A program made the position numbers and the translations under genes. The notes under the pieces were generated by a model, which was not told the DNA's origin, ran no database searches, and saw only the letters and a program-made list of their open reading frames with translations. From the NCBI GenBank assembly GCA_044344795.1, contig JBIJCF010000010.1, positions 16,157 to 80,156 of the forward strand: a stretch of 64,000 nt of DNA, written 5' to 3'. Below are positions 41,784-50,466 of this stretch, one piece after another. The stretch's first letter is position 1. Each line of letters begins with the position of its first letter. The DNA is from GCA-2737665 sp044344795 (GTDB taxonomy: Bacteria; Bacteroidota; Bacteroidia; Palsa-965).

Positions 41784-43211
41784 ATGAAATCGTTGAAACT
41801 AATCGCAATATGCATAGGCCTGGCAGCAGGATCAGCAGCGTTTGCTCAGGGCTCTGAAACCCGCAACGTGGGCGACTTTACCGGGATCATGGCTTCCGGC
41901 GAAACACGTGTAGAAATTACGCAAGCCGAAAACTGTTCGGTGGAATTGTTCGGTAATGCCGAAGGACTAAAGGATGTGGTTACTGAAGTGCGTAACGGTG
42001 TTCTGGAAATTCGTGGAGGTACTTCAAAAAATCTCGACGGCGGTTTACTTGCTAAAGTCAGCGTCAAGAATTTGAACAAGATCCAATTGAGTGGAGCTGC
42101 TGTTGCAAAATGCATGAACCAGGTGGTAACTGATACGTTGAAAATCAATGGCTCCGGTGCTGCACAATTTGATTTGGTCATCAAGGCCAAACGATTGGAA
42201 GGCGTATTATCAGGAGCAACTGCGGTTAAAGCATCCGGTGATACGGAAGCGCTGAGCATTGTGGGTTCGGGTGCTTCTTCGTTCAAAGGCTACAATTTGA
42301 TTGCAGAAGATGCGCAGGTCGTTACTTCCGGCGCGGCATCTGCTCGTGTGCATGCTTCTAAAAAACTAAACTTAACAGCAACTGGTGCATCGGATATTAA
42401 GTATACCGGCAGTGCAACTGAAAAAGTCATCAATGCAAGCAGCGCTAGCACGATTACAGTTAAGGGTAATGAATCTAAATCCGGCGACACAACCAATGTG
42501 CGCATCGGCGACCGAACAGTTTCGATTGTTGATGATGGTAATGATGATCGTTCTCCACGCGAAAAGAAATCGAATGATGATGATTTCGAACACTGGGCAG
42601 GATTGGATTTTGGGGTGAATGGACTGTTATCCGCGCAAAACAAAGTGGACTTGCCCAACGGCTTCGATTATCTGGAATTAAATTATGCGAAGTCTTATAT
42701 TTTTGGATGGAACGCGTGGCAGAAAAATATTCATATCGTGAAAAACTATGTGAATTTGGGAACAGGAATCGGGGCTACTTGGTATCATTATAATTTTCGA
42801 AATGCCTACACGTTAACTCCCAATGTTCCGTATGCTGTTGCGACATTCGATTCCACCTACAATTTCTCTCGCAATCGTTTAAATGTAGCTTATCTGAATG
42901 TGCCGTTGTTCCTGGAGTTTAACACGAACAATAACAACGCCGATCGTTCTTTTCACATCGCAGTTGGTGGTCAGTTCGGATACAATATTTTCAAAAACAA
43001 AGTGAAGCAGAAATATGAGTTTGAAGGTGAAACGTACAAGCGTAAAGTAAAAGATGACTTCAACGTGAATCCGTTTAAATATGACCTGATTGCACGTATT
43101 GGATATGGCAAGTTCACGATGTTCGGAACGTATTCTTTATCGACGCTGTTTGAATCGGGAAGAGGCCCCGTGGTGTATCCGTTCACAGCAGGAATTAGTT
43201 TGAATTTGTAA
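41784..43211 (+). CDS. GIN-domain (DUF2807) head fused to an outer-membrane barrel
   Basis: 475 residues. Signal peptide (ends AAFAQ). Residues about 28-235 are a head-GIN/DUF2807 beta-solenoid, with the typical alternation of ELFGNAEGL, LEIRGG, INGSGAAQFDL, LSGATAVKASG and VGSGASSF. A short linker rich in Asp/Lys/Ser (about 245-270) leads to a C-terminal barrel-like half (FGVNGLLSAQNKVDL, LGTGIGATWYHYNF, KFTMFGTYSLSTLF). GIN proteins are usually about half this length. It is probably anchored by the barrel with the solenoid exposed, inferred from domain order. Confidence 0.8.
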   Translation: MKSLKLIAICIGLAAGSAAFAQGSETRNVGDFTGIMASGETRVEITQAENCSVELFGNAEGLKDVVTEVRNGVLEIRGGTSKNLDGGLLAKVSVKNLNKIQLSGAAVAKCMNQVVTDTLKINGSGAAQFDLVIKAKRLEGVLSGATAVKASGDTEALSIVGSGASSFKGYNLIAEDAQVVTSGAASARVHASKKLNLTATGASDIKYTGSATEKVINASSASTITVKGNESKSGDTTNVRIGDRTVSIVDDGNDDRSPREKKSNDDDFEHWAGLDFGVNGLLSAQNKVDLPNGFDYLELNYAKSYIFGWNAWQKNIHIVKNYVNLGTGIGATWYHYNFRNAYTLTPNVPYAVATFDSTYNFSRNRLNVAYLNVPLFLEFNTNNNNADRSFHIAVGGQFGYNIFKNKVKQKYEFEGETYKRKVKDDFNVNPFKYDLIARIGYGKFTMFGTYSLSTLFESGRGPVVYPFTAGISLNL

Positions 43212-43233
43212 TCTTGAGTTGAGTATAATACAG

Positions 43234-43253
43234 AGGCTGTCTTCGGACGGCCT
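43234..43253 (+). terminator. intrinsic terminator with TTCG tetraloop
   Basis: 8-bp stem AGGCTGTC / GACGGCCT with one G-U pair, capped by TTCG and followed by TTGTTGTTTTT. It ends the GIN-barrel gene. Confidence 0.8.
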
Positions 43254-43325
43254 TTGTTGTTTTTACTCACCCGGTGAGGATATGACATTTTTATTCCTGC
43301 ATCGCTGGTTTTTCCCGTTCTGGGT

Positions 43326-43333
43326 TATCTTCG
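43326..43333 (+). promoter_or_regulatory. possible -7 element TATCTTCG of pccB
   Basis: One base from TAnnTTTG, identical to the element before rplU, 24 nt before the pccB ATG. Confidence 0.4.
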
Positions 43334-43357
43334 TACCTCAATTTAATAGCGATAGTT

Positions 43358-44899
43358 ATGAGCGATAAGGTTAAAGTTTTGCAGGATAAGATTGCCGCTG
43401 CAATGAAAGGTGGTGGCGAAAAGCGTATTGAAGCGCAGCATAAAAAAGGGAAACTTACTGCACGCGAACGATTGCATTTTTTACTCGACGAAGGAACTTT
43501 CGAAGAAATCGGTATGCTGGTAACACATCGTGCTACTGATTTCGGTTTGGATAAAGAAGTGTATTTGGGTGATGGTGTTGTCACCGGTTACGGTCGTATT
43601 AACGGAAGATTGGTATATGTATTCTCCCAGGACTTCACAGTATTTGGTGGATCGCTTTCTGAAACACATGCCGAGAAAATTTGCAAGATCATGGATCTGG
43701 CCATGAAAAATGGTGCTCCTGTAATCGGACTAAACGATTCCGGTGGTGCGCGTATTCAGGAAGGTGTTGTTTCATTAGGTGGCTACGCAGATATTTTTTA
43801 TCGCAACACTTTAGCTTCAGGCGTAATTCCGCAGATATCTGCAATCATGGGGCCATGCGCGGGCGGTGCAGTATATTCTCCTGCTATCACCGATTTCATC
43901 ATGATGGTGGAAAACACCAGTTACATGTTTGTGACCGGTCCAAACGTTGTAAAAACTGTTACGCATGAAGAAGTAACTTCCGAAGAATTGGGTGGCGCGA
44001 TGACGCACGCTACTAAATCGGGTGTGACACATTTTACCGCAGCCAATGAAATTGAATGTTTGCAAAATATTCGCGCATTGGTAAGCTATATGCCGCAGAA
44101 TTGCGAAGAAGATGCGCCGGTGATGCCGTATGATTCAACCGATGAATTGCGCCCTTCGTTAAATACCATCATTCCTGAAAATCCGAATCAGCCTTACGAT
44201 ATACGCGAAGTGATTGAGCAAGTGATTGACGAGAACTCATTCATGGAAGTGCACAAGAATTTCGCGGACAATATCGTTGTAGGTTTCGCCCGACTTGCAG
44301 GACGCAGCATTGGTATTGTAGCCAATCAGCCCGCAGTGTTAGCGGGAGTGTTGGATATTCACGCATCTACCAAGGCAGCGCGTTTTGTACGCTTCTGCGA
44401 TTCGTTTAATATTCCGTTGTTGGTGTTTGAAGATGTTCCGGGATTTTTACCGGGCACGGATCAGGAATGGAACGCGATCATTACCAATGGTGCTAAGTTG
44501 TTGTACGCATTCTGTGAAGCAACTGTTCCTCGTATTACGGTGATCACTCGTAAAGCTTATGGCGGTGCATACGATGTGATGAACTCCAAACACATTGGTG
44601 CTGATATGAATTTTGCATGGCCAACTGCAGAAATTGCGGTGATGGGCGCAAAAGGTGCTGCGGAGATTATTTTCAAAAATGAAATTGCGGCAGCGGAAGA
44701 TCGCAATGCCAAGTGGAAAGAAAAAGAATTGGAATACACCGAGAAGTTTGCTAACCCGTATCAGGCTGCAGCGCGTGGATACGTGGATGAAGTGATCTTG
44801 CCGGAACAAACCCGAAAGAAACTCATTGCAGCTTTTGCGATGTTGGAAAACAAAGCAGATGTGTTGCCGCGTAAAAAGCACGGGAACATTCCATTGTAA
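43358..44899 (+). CDS. pccB: acyl-CoA carboxylase carboxyltransferase subunit, propionyl-CoA type
   Basis: 513 residues. It moves carboxylate from carboxybiotin to propionyl-CoA (or a related acyl-CoA), giving methylmalonyl-CoA. Two crotonase-like halves are present: the N-terminal part has KLTARERLHFLLDEGTFEE, GLNDSGGARIQEGV and MGPCAGGAVYSPA, the C-terminal part has VEDVPGFLPGTDQEW-like FEDVPGFLPGTDQE and TRKAYGGAYDVM. Length and pattern suit PccB/MmdA rather than AccD. The biotin carboxylase subunit is not adjacent, so partner and exact substrate are inferred. Confidence 0.9.
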   Translation: MSDKVKVLQDKIAAAMKGGGEKRIEAQHKKGKLTARERLHFLLDEGTFEEIGMLVTHRATDFGLDKEVYLGDGVVTGYGRINGRLVYVFSQDFTVFGGSLSETHAEKICKIMDLAMKNGAPVIGLNDSGGARIQEGVVSLGGYADIFYRNTLASGVIPQISAIMGPCAGGAVYSPAITDFIMMVENTSYMFVTGPNVVKTVTHEEVTSEELGGAMTHATKSGVTHFTAANEIECLQNIRALVSYMPQNCEEDAPVMPYDSTDELRPSLNTIIPENPNQPYDIREVIEQVIDENSFMEVHKNFADNIVVGFARLAGRSIGIVANQPAVLAGVLDIHASTKAARFVRFCDSFNIPLLVFEDVPGFLPGTDQEWNAIITNGAKLLYAFCEATVPRITVITRKAYGGAYDVMNSKHIGADMNFAWPTAEIAVMGAKGAAEIIFKNEIAAAEDRNAKWKEKELEYTEKFANPYQAAARGYVDEVILPEQTRKKLIAAFAMLENKADVLPRKKHGNIPL

Positions 44900-44953
44900 T
44901 GCGCGGTTAGGTTTTTGGATGTATTGCACTTATATTAGGGCAACCAAAACCTG

Positions 44954-45499
44954 ATGCGTATGAAAAAGGCTATCTTATTAGTTGCGTTGATTATTGCAAC
45001 AACAGCATTTGCACAAACGGAAAAAGGCTGGCGCTCTGTGGGCGGCAGTGGAAGACTTGGAATGTCATTTGAAAATCCTGCTTTTAACTTTGATCTGTCG
45101 CCGGAATTGTATTGGTTTGTTGCCAACAATTTTGCGTTGGGCACTGATTTCGGATTCGGGTTCAATACCTCAAAACCTACAGATAGCACATCGTTCGGCA
45201 ATTCCGATGTGTTTGCAACATTAGGCGCTCGTTATTATTTCCGCGATACAGAAGTGAAGTGGCGACCTTATGCGTTCCTTAATGGTGGTTATGAATTTTA
45301 CGCGTCTACATCTAAAATTGGTAGTACCAGTAATAGCTCTAGCGGAAGAGGTTTTCGCGGTTATGGCGGAGCAGGTATAGCTTGGTTCTTCAATCAGAAC
45401 GCTGCATTCGATTTGCGTTTACATGCGATTGATTATACGCGTCAGGATATTTATTTCAATCCTTCATTCACCATTGGTGTGCACGCCTTCTTCGATTAA
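44954..45499 (+). CDS. small outer-membrane beta-barrel protein
   Basis: 181 residues. Signal peptide (KKAILLVALIIATTAFAQ). The mature part fits an 8-strand barrel of the OmpA-like/OMP_b-brl family: RLGMSFENPAFNFDLSPELYWF, FALGTDFGFGF, VFATLGARYYF, FTIGVHAFF with a terminal aromatic pair before Asp. ATG 44960, two codons later, is an equally possible start. It ends 8 bp before the stop of the convergent lipoprotein gene. No ligand known. Confidence 0.75.
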   Translation: MRMKKAILLVALIIATTAFAQTEKGWRSVGGSGRLGMSFENPAFNFDLSPELYWFVANNFALGTDFGFGFNTSKPTDSTSFGNSDVFATLGARYYFRDTEVKWRPYAFLNGGYEFYASTSKIGSTSNSSSGRGFRGYGGAGIAWFFNQNAAFDLRLHAIDYTRQDIYFNPSFTIGVHAFFD

Positions 45500-45507
45500 C
45501 GCAACAC

Positions 45508-45906
45508 TTACAACGTAGTAATTCTGATTTCGCGCTTAATTACGAGGCCTTCGCGATCGTTAACAACAAATATCCAACGCTCAGTTCCAATAGTGCTACG
45601 CGTTGTAATGGTGAAATCGCGCTCGCAACGTTCTAGTTCGCTTTCTGTCGCATACGAACGTTCCACTAAATTGGAAACATTCGCGCCATCATACGCAACT
45701 TCCGAATACAAAGCGCGAAGATCATAGTCGGTGCGCATGCCGATGAGTCCTACACGAAGTATAGTGCCGGGAGCGACGATGGTATCCGTATAAATGAAGT
45801 TGCCGGTTGTTTTGAATTCTGAACGCGGAGGAATTTTTTCTTCCGTATCGCAGCCCATGACAAAAGCTGCAATGATGACGGTAATGAATAAACGGAAGTG
45901 GCTCAT
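45508..45906 (-). CDS. predicted lipoprotein
   Basis: 132 residues. Signal peptide with lipobox VMGC, acylated Cys at 19. The mature domain is beta-rich with one more Cys near the middle (ELERCERDF) and reads like a small immunoglobulin-type fold (LRVGLIGMRTDYDL, GTERWIFVVNDREGLVIKREIRI). No family recognised. It lies 21 bp downstream of the SRAP gene on the same strand and may share its transcript. Confidence 0.65.
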   Translation of the reverse strand: MSHFRLFITVIIAAFVMGCDTEEKIPPRSEFKTTGNFIYTDTIVAPGTILRVGLIGMRTDYDLRALYSEVAYDGANVSNLVERSYATESELERCERDFTITTRSTIGTERWIFVVNDREGLVIKREIRITTL

Positions 45907-45927
45907 AGCACTAATTTAAGCAATAGT

Positions 45928-46647
45928 TCAAAATAAGGATCCTTGTTCAATTTCAATAAGTGCTTCTTGTACTTCCGGTACGTTCGGATTGCCGGAGCGT
46001 CCGTTGACCAGTTTACTCACTTTGTGCGCTTTCATCAGATTTTCCGGGAACGGTTGAAGGAACGGTTGTGTTTCGGATTCTTCCGTTGTGGCTAACCAAT
46101 TTCGTTCTTCACCGCGAGGAATAATCAGTGGCATGCGTTGTTTGACATTGTGAATGCTTGCCATCATCGGATTTGCAGGAACGGTGATGATGCTGAATGT
46201 TGGAATAATCTCGCCCGTCGCCGGATTTACCCATTCGTTCCACAAGCCGCCCATTGCAAAAGGCGATTCATCCTGCAACTGAATAAAATAAGGTTGCTTA
46301 GTTTTTCCGTTGGTCTGCCACTCGTAAAAACCATTGACGAGAATGCAACATTTTTTCGTCGCTGCGCTTCCCCGAAATGTAGGTTTGCTGAAAATGGTTT
46401 CACTTCGCGCGTTCAACGTATGCGTGCGAAACTCTGCCGCTTCCTCCTCTGATTTGATCCAGGCCGGAATCAATCCCCAACGAAATAATTTGATGCTATG
46501 CGGCGCTGCGTTAGTAATTACGGGTAACGTCGGATGAACGAATCCTGTAACGGAATAATACAACGGCGCTTCCGGCGCTTCGAAGGTCGCATCAAATGCG
46601 GCTTCCAGTACCTTCTTGTGTTTATTGGCAGCGAGATTGTAGCACAT
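45928..46647 (-). CDS. SRAP-domain protein (YedK/HMCES family)
   Basis: 239 residues. SRAP proteins protect abasic sites in single-stranded DNA by forming a covalent link through the N-terminal Cys2. Met-Cys-Tyr-Asn at the start gives that Cys. NARSET (about 79-84) carries the conserved Asn and Glu, GFYEW (about 105-109) the conserved Glu, and HNVKQRMPLI (about 165) the active-site His. The gene is divergent from mfd with 57 bp between. A near-consensus TATTTTTA element is only 3 nt before its ATG. Confidence 0.92.
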   Translation of the reverse strand: MCYNLAANKHKKVLEAAFDATFEAPEAPLYYSVTGFVHPTLPVITNAAPHSIKLFRWGLIPAWIKSEEEAAEFRTHTLNARSETIFSKPTFRGSAATKKCCILVNGFYEWQTNGKTKQPYFIQLQDESPFAMGGLWNEWVNPATGEIIPTFSIITVPANPMMASIHNVKQRMPLIIPRGEERNWLATTEESETQPFLQPFPENLMKAHKVSKLVNGRSGNPNVPEVQEALIEIEQGSLF

Positions 46648-46690
46648 TCTTAAAAATACACGTTTTCACGCAACAAGCACGAAACACTAT

Positions 46691-46698
46691 TACCTTTG
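46691..46698 (+). promoter_or_regulatory. -7 promoter element TACCTTTG of mfd
   Basis: Perfect consensus ending 6 nt before ATG 46705. The TTG inside it is in frame with mfd and could be mistaken for a start. Confidence 0.55.
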
Positions 46699-46704
46699 CA
46701 CCGC

Positions 46705-49700
46705 ATGACGCTGAGGGCGATTCTGGAGCGGTACGAAAATGATGCGCGAATTCACGAAATCAAAAATTCGCTGGGCAGCGCCTTGCCCGAACTCATTCAT
46801 TTGCGGGGTAGTACCGGTTCTCATGCAGCTTTTATTGGTGGCGCTGCAGTGCATGCCACTAATCAGACGCATCTTTTTGTGCTTCCGGATAAAGAAGCAG
46901 CTGCGTATTTTCTTAACGATCTGGAAAACCTATTACAGGAAGCCGCAGGTGCAGCACGGAAAAAGACAGTCCTGTTTTTCCCCGCATCGTATCGCAAACC
47001 ATATCAGGTTGAAGAAACCGACAATGCTAACGTCTTGTTAAGGGCTGAGGTGTTGGATAAAATTCGACGCGATGTTTGTGATGCGATAGTAACTTACCCT
47101 GCCGCGCTTTCGGAATTTGTGGTGACAAAATCACAGCTCGAAAAAAATACGCTGACTCTTAAACGTGGCGATAAAGTTTCAATCGCTTTCATTACGGATT
47201 TATTATACGAGTTTGGTTTTGAACGAGTGGATTATGTTTATGAAGCCGGGCAGTACGCTGTTCGAGGTGGAATTATCGATGTGTTCTCATTCGCGAATGA
47301 GCATCCGTTTCGTATTGAATTTTTCGGAGACGATGTTGATTCAATTCGAACGTTTGATGCACTCACACAGCTTTCATTAAAAAATCTTGATTTCCTTACG
47401 ATCATTCCGAACGTACAAGGGAAGATATTGCAAGAAAGTCGTGAGACGTTCTTGTCCTATATTACCGGCGTAGAAGGAACATATGCACGTCCTGTAATTT
47501 GGTCGTACGATGTTGAGTTGACTATTGCGCAACTGGATAAAGATTTTGAAACTGCAGAGCGTATATACAATGAAGACTTCGCGGATGCAGCTGTGCGTCG
47601 ATTGCCGCCCGAACAATTATTTCTCAACGGTGCCGGTTTTAGTGAGGGTATCAAATCGTTTCATGTCATTGAATTTGGTCAGCGTCATGGATTGAACGGA
47701 GGAAAGACCATCGCATTTAGCGTTTCGCCTCAACCATCGTTCAATAAAAATTTCGATTTACTTACACAGGATATTGCTTCTAATCAGAGCAACGGTTATG
47801 GTAATATCATCTTCACGGATAATCCGAAACAATCGGAACGACTGCATGCTATTTTCGAGGATATCGGTCGCAAGTTGGAATACACCACGTTGTCCATTTC
47901 CTTTCATGAAGGATTTGTCGATCACGATTTGAAACTGGCATGTTATACGGATCATCAGATATTTGAACGTTATCATCGTTTCCGTTTGCGTGATGGATTC
48001 CAACGCAAGAAGGAAGCCTTGTCGCTTAAAGAATTGCGCGGTTTAAATCCGGGCGATTATGTCGTGCACATTGATCATGGTGTGGGCAAGTTTGCCGGGC
48101 TTCAAAAGATTGATGTGAACGGTAAGCAACAGGAAGCGATAAAAATTGTCTATCGCGATAATGACGTATTGTTTGTCAGCATTCATTCGTTGCATCGTAT
48201 TGCAAAATTTTCCGGCAAAGAAGGAGAAGCACCGCGTATTGATAAGTTGGGCTCGAATGCCTGGCAAAACTTAAAGCAGAAAACACGCATTCGTGTACGC
48301 GAATTGGCCTTCGATTTGATTCGCCTATACGCAGAACGCAAAGCAAAAATGGGATTCGCCTTTCAGCCTGATAATTATTTGCAGACGGAACTGGAAGCAT
48401 CTTTCATCTATGAAGACACGCCTGATCAGTACAAGGCCACAACGGATGTGAAGAAGGATATGGAACGCGAACGTGTGATGGATCGTTTAGTGTGTGGTGA
48501 TGTTGGTTTTGGTAAAACAGAAGTTGCTATTCGTGCGGCGTTCAAATCGGTTTGTAACAGTAAGCAAGTTGCGGTTTTAGTTCCTACAACAATTCTTGCA
48601 TTACAACATTATAAAACGTTTTCGGAACGACTCAAGAATTTCCCTGCGAACATAGAATTCATCAATCGCTTTCGTACTGCTAAGGAGAAGAAAGAGATTC
48701 TTAAAAAAGTAGAAGAAGGAAAAATTGATATTCTGATTGGTACGCATGCTATCACGGGAAAAGACGTTAAGTTCAAGGACCTTGGATTGCTCATTATTGA
48801 TGAGGAACAAAAGTTCGGTGTTGCGGTAAAGGATAAATTGAAAACGATGAAGGTGAATGTGGATACGCTTACTTTAACCGCAACGCCTATTCCGCGAACC
48901 TTGCAGTTTTCGTTAATGAGTGCTCGTGATTTGAGCGTGATCAATACACCGCCTCCGAATCGTTTTCCTGTACAAACCGAGTTGCACACGTTTAGTGAAG
49001 AATTGTTTCGAGATGCGATCATGTTTGAAGTGCAACGTGGCGGACAAGTTTTCGTAATTCACAATCGCGTACAGAATATTTTGGAAATAGCCGGAATGAT
49101 TCAGCGTCTATGCCCGGATGTTCGCGTAGCTGTTGGGCATGGACAAATGGACGGTAGCAAGTTGGAGCAAGTAATGGTCGACTTCATCGAAGGACAGTAC
49201 GATGTTCTTGTTGCTACCACCATTATTGAGTCAGGCTTGGACATCAGCAATGCGAATACCATCATCATCAACGACGCGCACATGTTCGGCTTGAGCGATT
49301 TGCACCAGATGCGCGGACGCGTAGGAAGAAGCAACAAGAAAGCATTTTGTTATTTGATCGCGCCTCCTGCATTTATGCTTACATCCGAAGCACAACGACG
49401 TTTGAAAGCCATTGAAGATTTCTCCGATCTCGGAAGTGGTTTTCATATTTCATTACGAGATCTGGATATACGCGGAGCCGGCAATTTGCTTGGAGCTGAA
49501 CAAAGCGGTTTTATTTCTGATCTTGGTTTTGATATGTATCAGAAAATTCTGGACGAAGCCATTCAGGAATTGAAAGAAACCGAATTCAAAGATTTGTTCA
49601 AAGAAGAAGAAGTTGAGCAGAAAGAAGCACGTGATGATGTACATGCCAAGCATATTGGGGTTTATGTGCGCGATACGCAAGTTGACACGGATCTGGAAAT

Positions 49701-50112
49701 CCTGATTCCGGATGCTTATGTAAATAATATTACTGAACGTCTATCGCTTTATCGCCAATTGGATGATAGCGAAACAGATGATGATCTGATGCGTTTTGAA
49801 GATATGTTACGCGATCGTTTCGGTCCTATTCCGGCACAGGTGTTGGAGTTGATTGAGACCGTGCGTTTGCGTTGGCTGGGTATGGAATTGGGCATGGAGC
49901 GAATCATTTTGAAAAACGGAAAGATGATCTGCTATTTTGTGGCGAATCAAAATTCACCATTCTATCAGTCGGAGTCGTTTACAAAGGTCTTGCGTTATGT
50001 GCAGTCGAACTACGACGCTAAGATGAAAGAGAATAACAATAAGTTGACGTTGTCGTTCGAGCCGGTGCGTTCTGTGCAGGATGCGATAGCCCGATTAAAG
50101 CACATCGGATAA
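46705..50112 (+). CDS. mfd: transcription-repair coupling factor
   Basis: 1135 residues, full length. It removes RNA polymerase stalled at DNA damage and recruits UvrA. N-terminal UvrB-like part (about 1-330) with RGGIIDVFSF, then the RNA-polymerase-interacting region (GDYVVHIDHGVGKFAGLQ). The helicase core follows: Walker A GDVGFGKTE (about 597-605), LLIIDEEQKFG, TATPIPRTLQFSL and QMRGRVGRSNKKAFCYL, then the C-terminal TRCF domain. I started at ATG 46705 because the TTG upstream is inside the promoter. It ends 5 bp before the convergent small membrane gene. Confidence 0.96.
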   Translation: MTLRAILERYENDARIHEIKNSLGSALPELIHLRGSTGSHAAFIGGAAVHATNQTHLFVLPDKEAAAYFLNDLENLLQEAAGAARKKTVLFFPASYRKPYQVEETDNANVLLRAEVLDKIRRDVCDAIVTYPAALSEFVVTKSQLEKNTLTLKRGDKVSIAFITDLLYEFGFERVDYVYEAGQYAVRGGIIDVFSFANEHPFRIEFFGDDVDSIRTFDALTQLSLKNLDFLTIIPNVQGKILQESRETFLSYITGVEGTYARPVIWSYDVELTIAQLDKDFETAERIYNEDFADAAVRRLPPEQLFLNGAGFSEGIKSFHVIEFGQRHGLNGGKTIAFSVSPQPSFNKNFDLLTQDIASNQSNGYGNIIFTDNPKQSERLHAIFEDIGRKLEYTTLSISFHEGFVDHDLKLACYTDHQIFERYHRFRLRDGFQRKKEALSLKELRGLNPGDYVVHIDHGVGKFAGLQKIDVNGKQQEAIKIVYRDNDVLFVSIHSLHRIAKFSGKEGEAPRIDKLGSNAWQNLKQKTRIRVRELAFDLIRLYAERKAKMGFAFQPDNYLQTELEASFIYEDTPDQYKATTDVKKDMERERVMDRLVCGDVGFGKTEVAIRAAFKSVCNSKQVAVLVPTTILALQHYKTFSERLKNFPANIEFINRFRTAKEKKEILKKVEEGKIDILIGTHAITGKDVKFKDLGLLIIDEEQKFGVAVKDKLKTMKVNVDTLTLTATPIPRTLQFSLMSARDLSVINTPPPNRFPVQTELHTFSEELFRDAIMFEVQRGGQVFVIHNRVQNILEIAGMIQRLCPDVRVAVGHGQMDGSKLEQVMVDFIEGQYDVLVATTIIESGLDISNANTIIINDAHMFGLSDLHQMRGRVGRSNKKAFCYLIAPPAFMLTSEAQRRLKAIEDFSDLGSGFHISLRDLDIRGAGNLLGAEQSGFISDLGFDMYQKILDEAIQELKETEFKDLFKEEEVEQKEARDDVHAKHIGVYVRDTQVDTDLEILIPDAYVNNITERLSLYRQLDDSETDDDLMRFEDMLRDRFGPIPAQVLELIETVRLRWLGMELGMERIILKNGKMICYFVANQNSPFYQSESFTKVLRYVQSNYDAKMKENNNKLTLSFEPVRSVQDAIARLKHIG

Positions 50113-50117
50113 CCGCT

Positions 50118-50465
50118 TTACAGGTTACGGTCCATTTTTCGGTAATAGATGAAAGCCACGCCCAGCGCAATAATTTGAGCCGGAATGCCCATGTAATAGG
50201 AAGTAATTCCTGCCAATTCGGTAATTATCAGTCCGCCGAGAAACGCATGCAACAGTAATTCAACGCCCCACTTTTTCATGTGCCAGATGCCGACAAAGGC
50301 AATAAATCTAAGCGCGATTAGTAATCCTAATACGGATGGGAACCAAATTCCTAAACGCCGCACATCCGGTGAAAAGATGGAAGGTAATGAGCCCATCACC
50401 ACAATGTATCCGATGATACAAAGCGCGGTTAATATTCCGGGTCGTTTGTAAGTAGTATAAGCCAT
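50118..50465 (-). CDS. small integral membrane protein
   Basis: 115 residues with four likely helices (about 12-30, 42-62, 67-85, 88-108) and a short basic C-terminus (YRKMDRNL). No family recognised. Its ATG lies one base after the stop of the MacB-like permease gene, so it is translated from that transcript and may be a membrane partner. Confidence 0.6.
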   Translation of the reverse strand: MAYTTYKRPGILTALCIIGYIVVMGSLPSIFSPDVRRLGIWFPSVLGLLIALRFIAFVGIWHMKKWGVELLLHAFLGGLIITELAGITSYYMGIPAQIIALGVAFIYYRKMDRNL

Positions 50466-50466
50466 A

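Noticed and set aside
44447..44929. 160-codon minus-strand frame opposite the end of pccB
   Set aside because: Antisense to conserved carboxyltransferase sequence, with no own promoter or family pattern.
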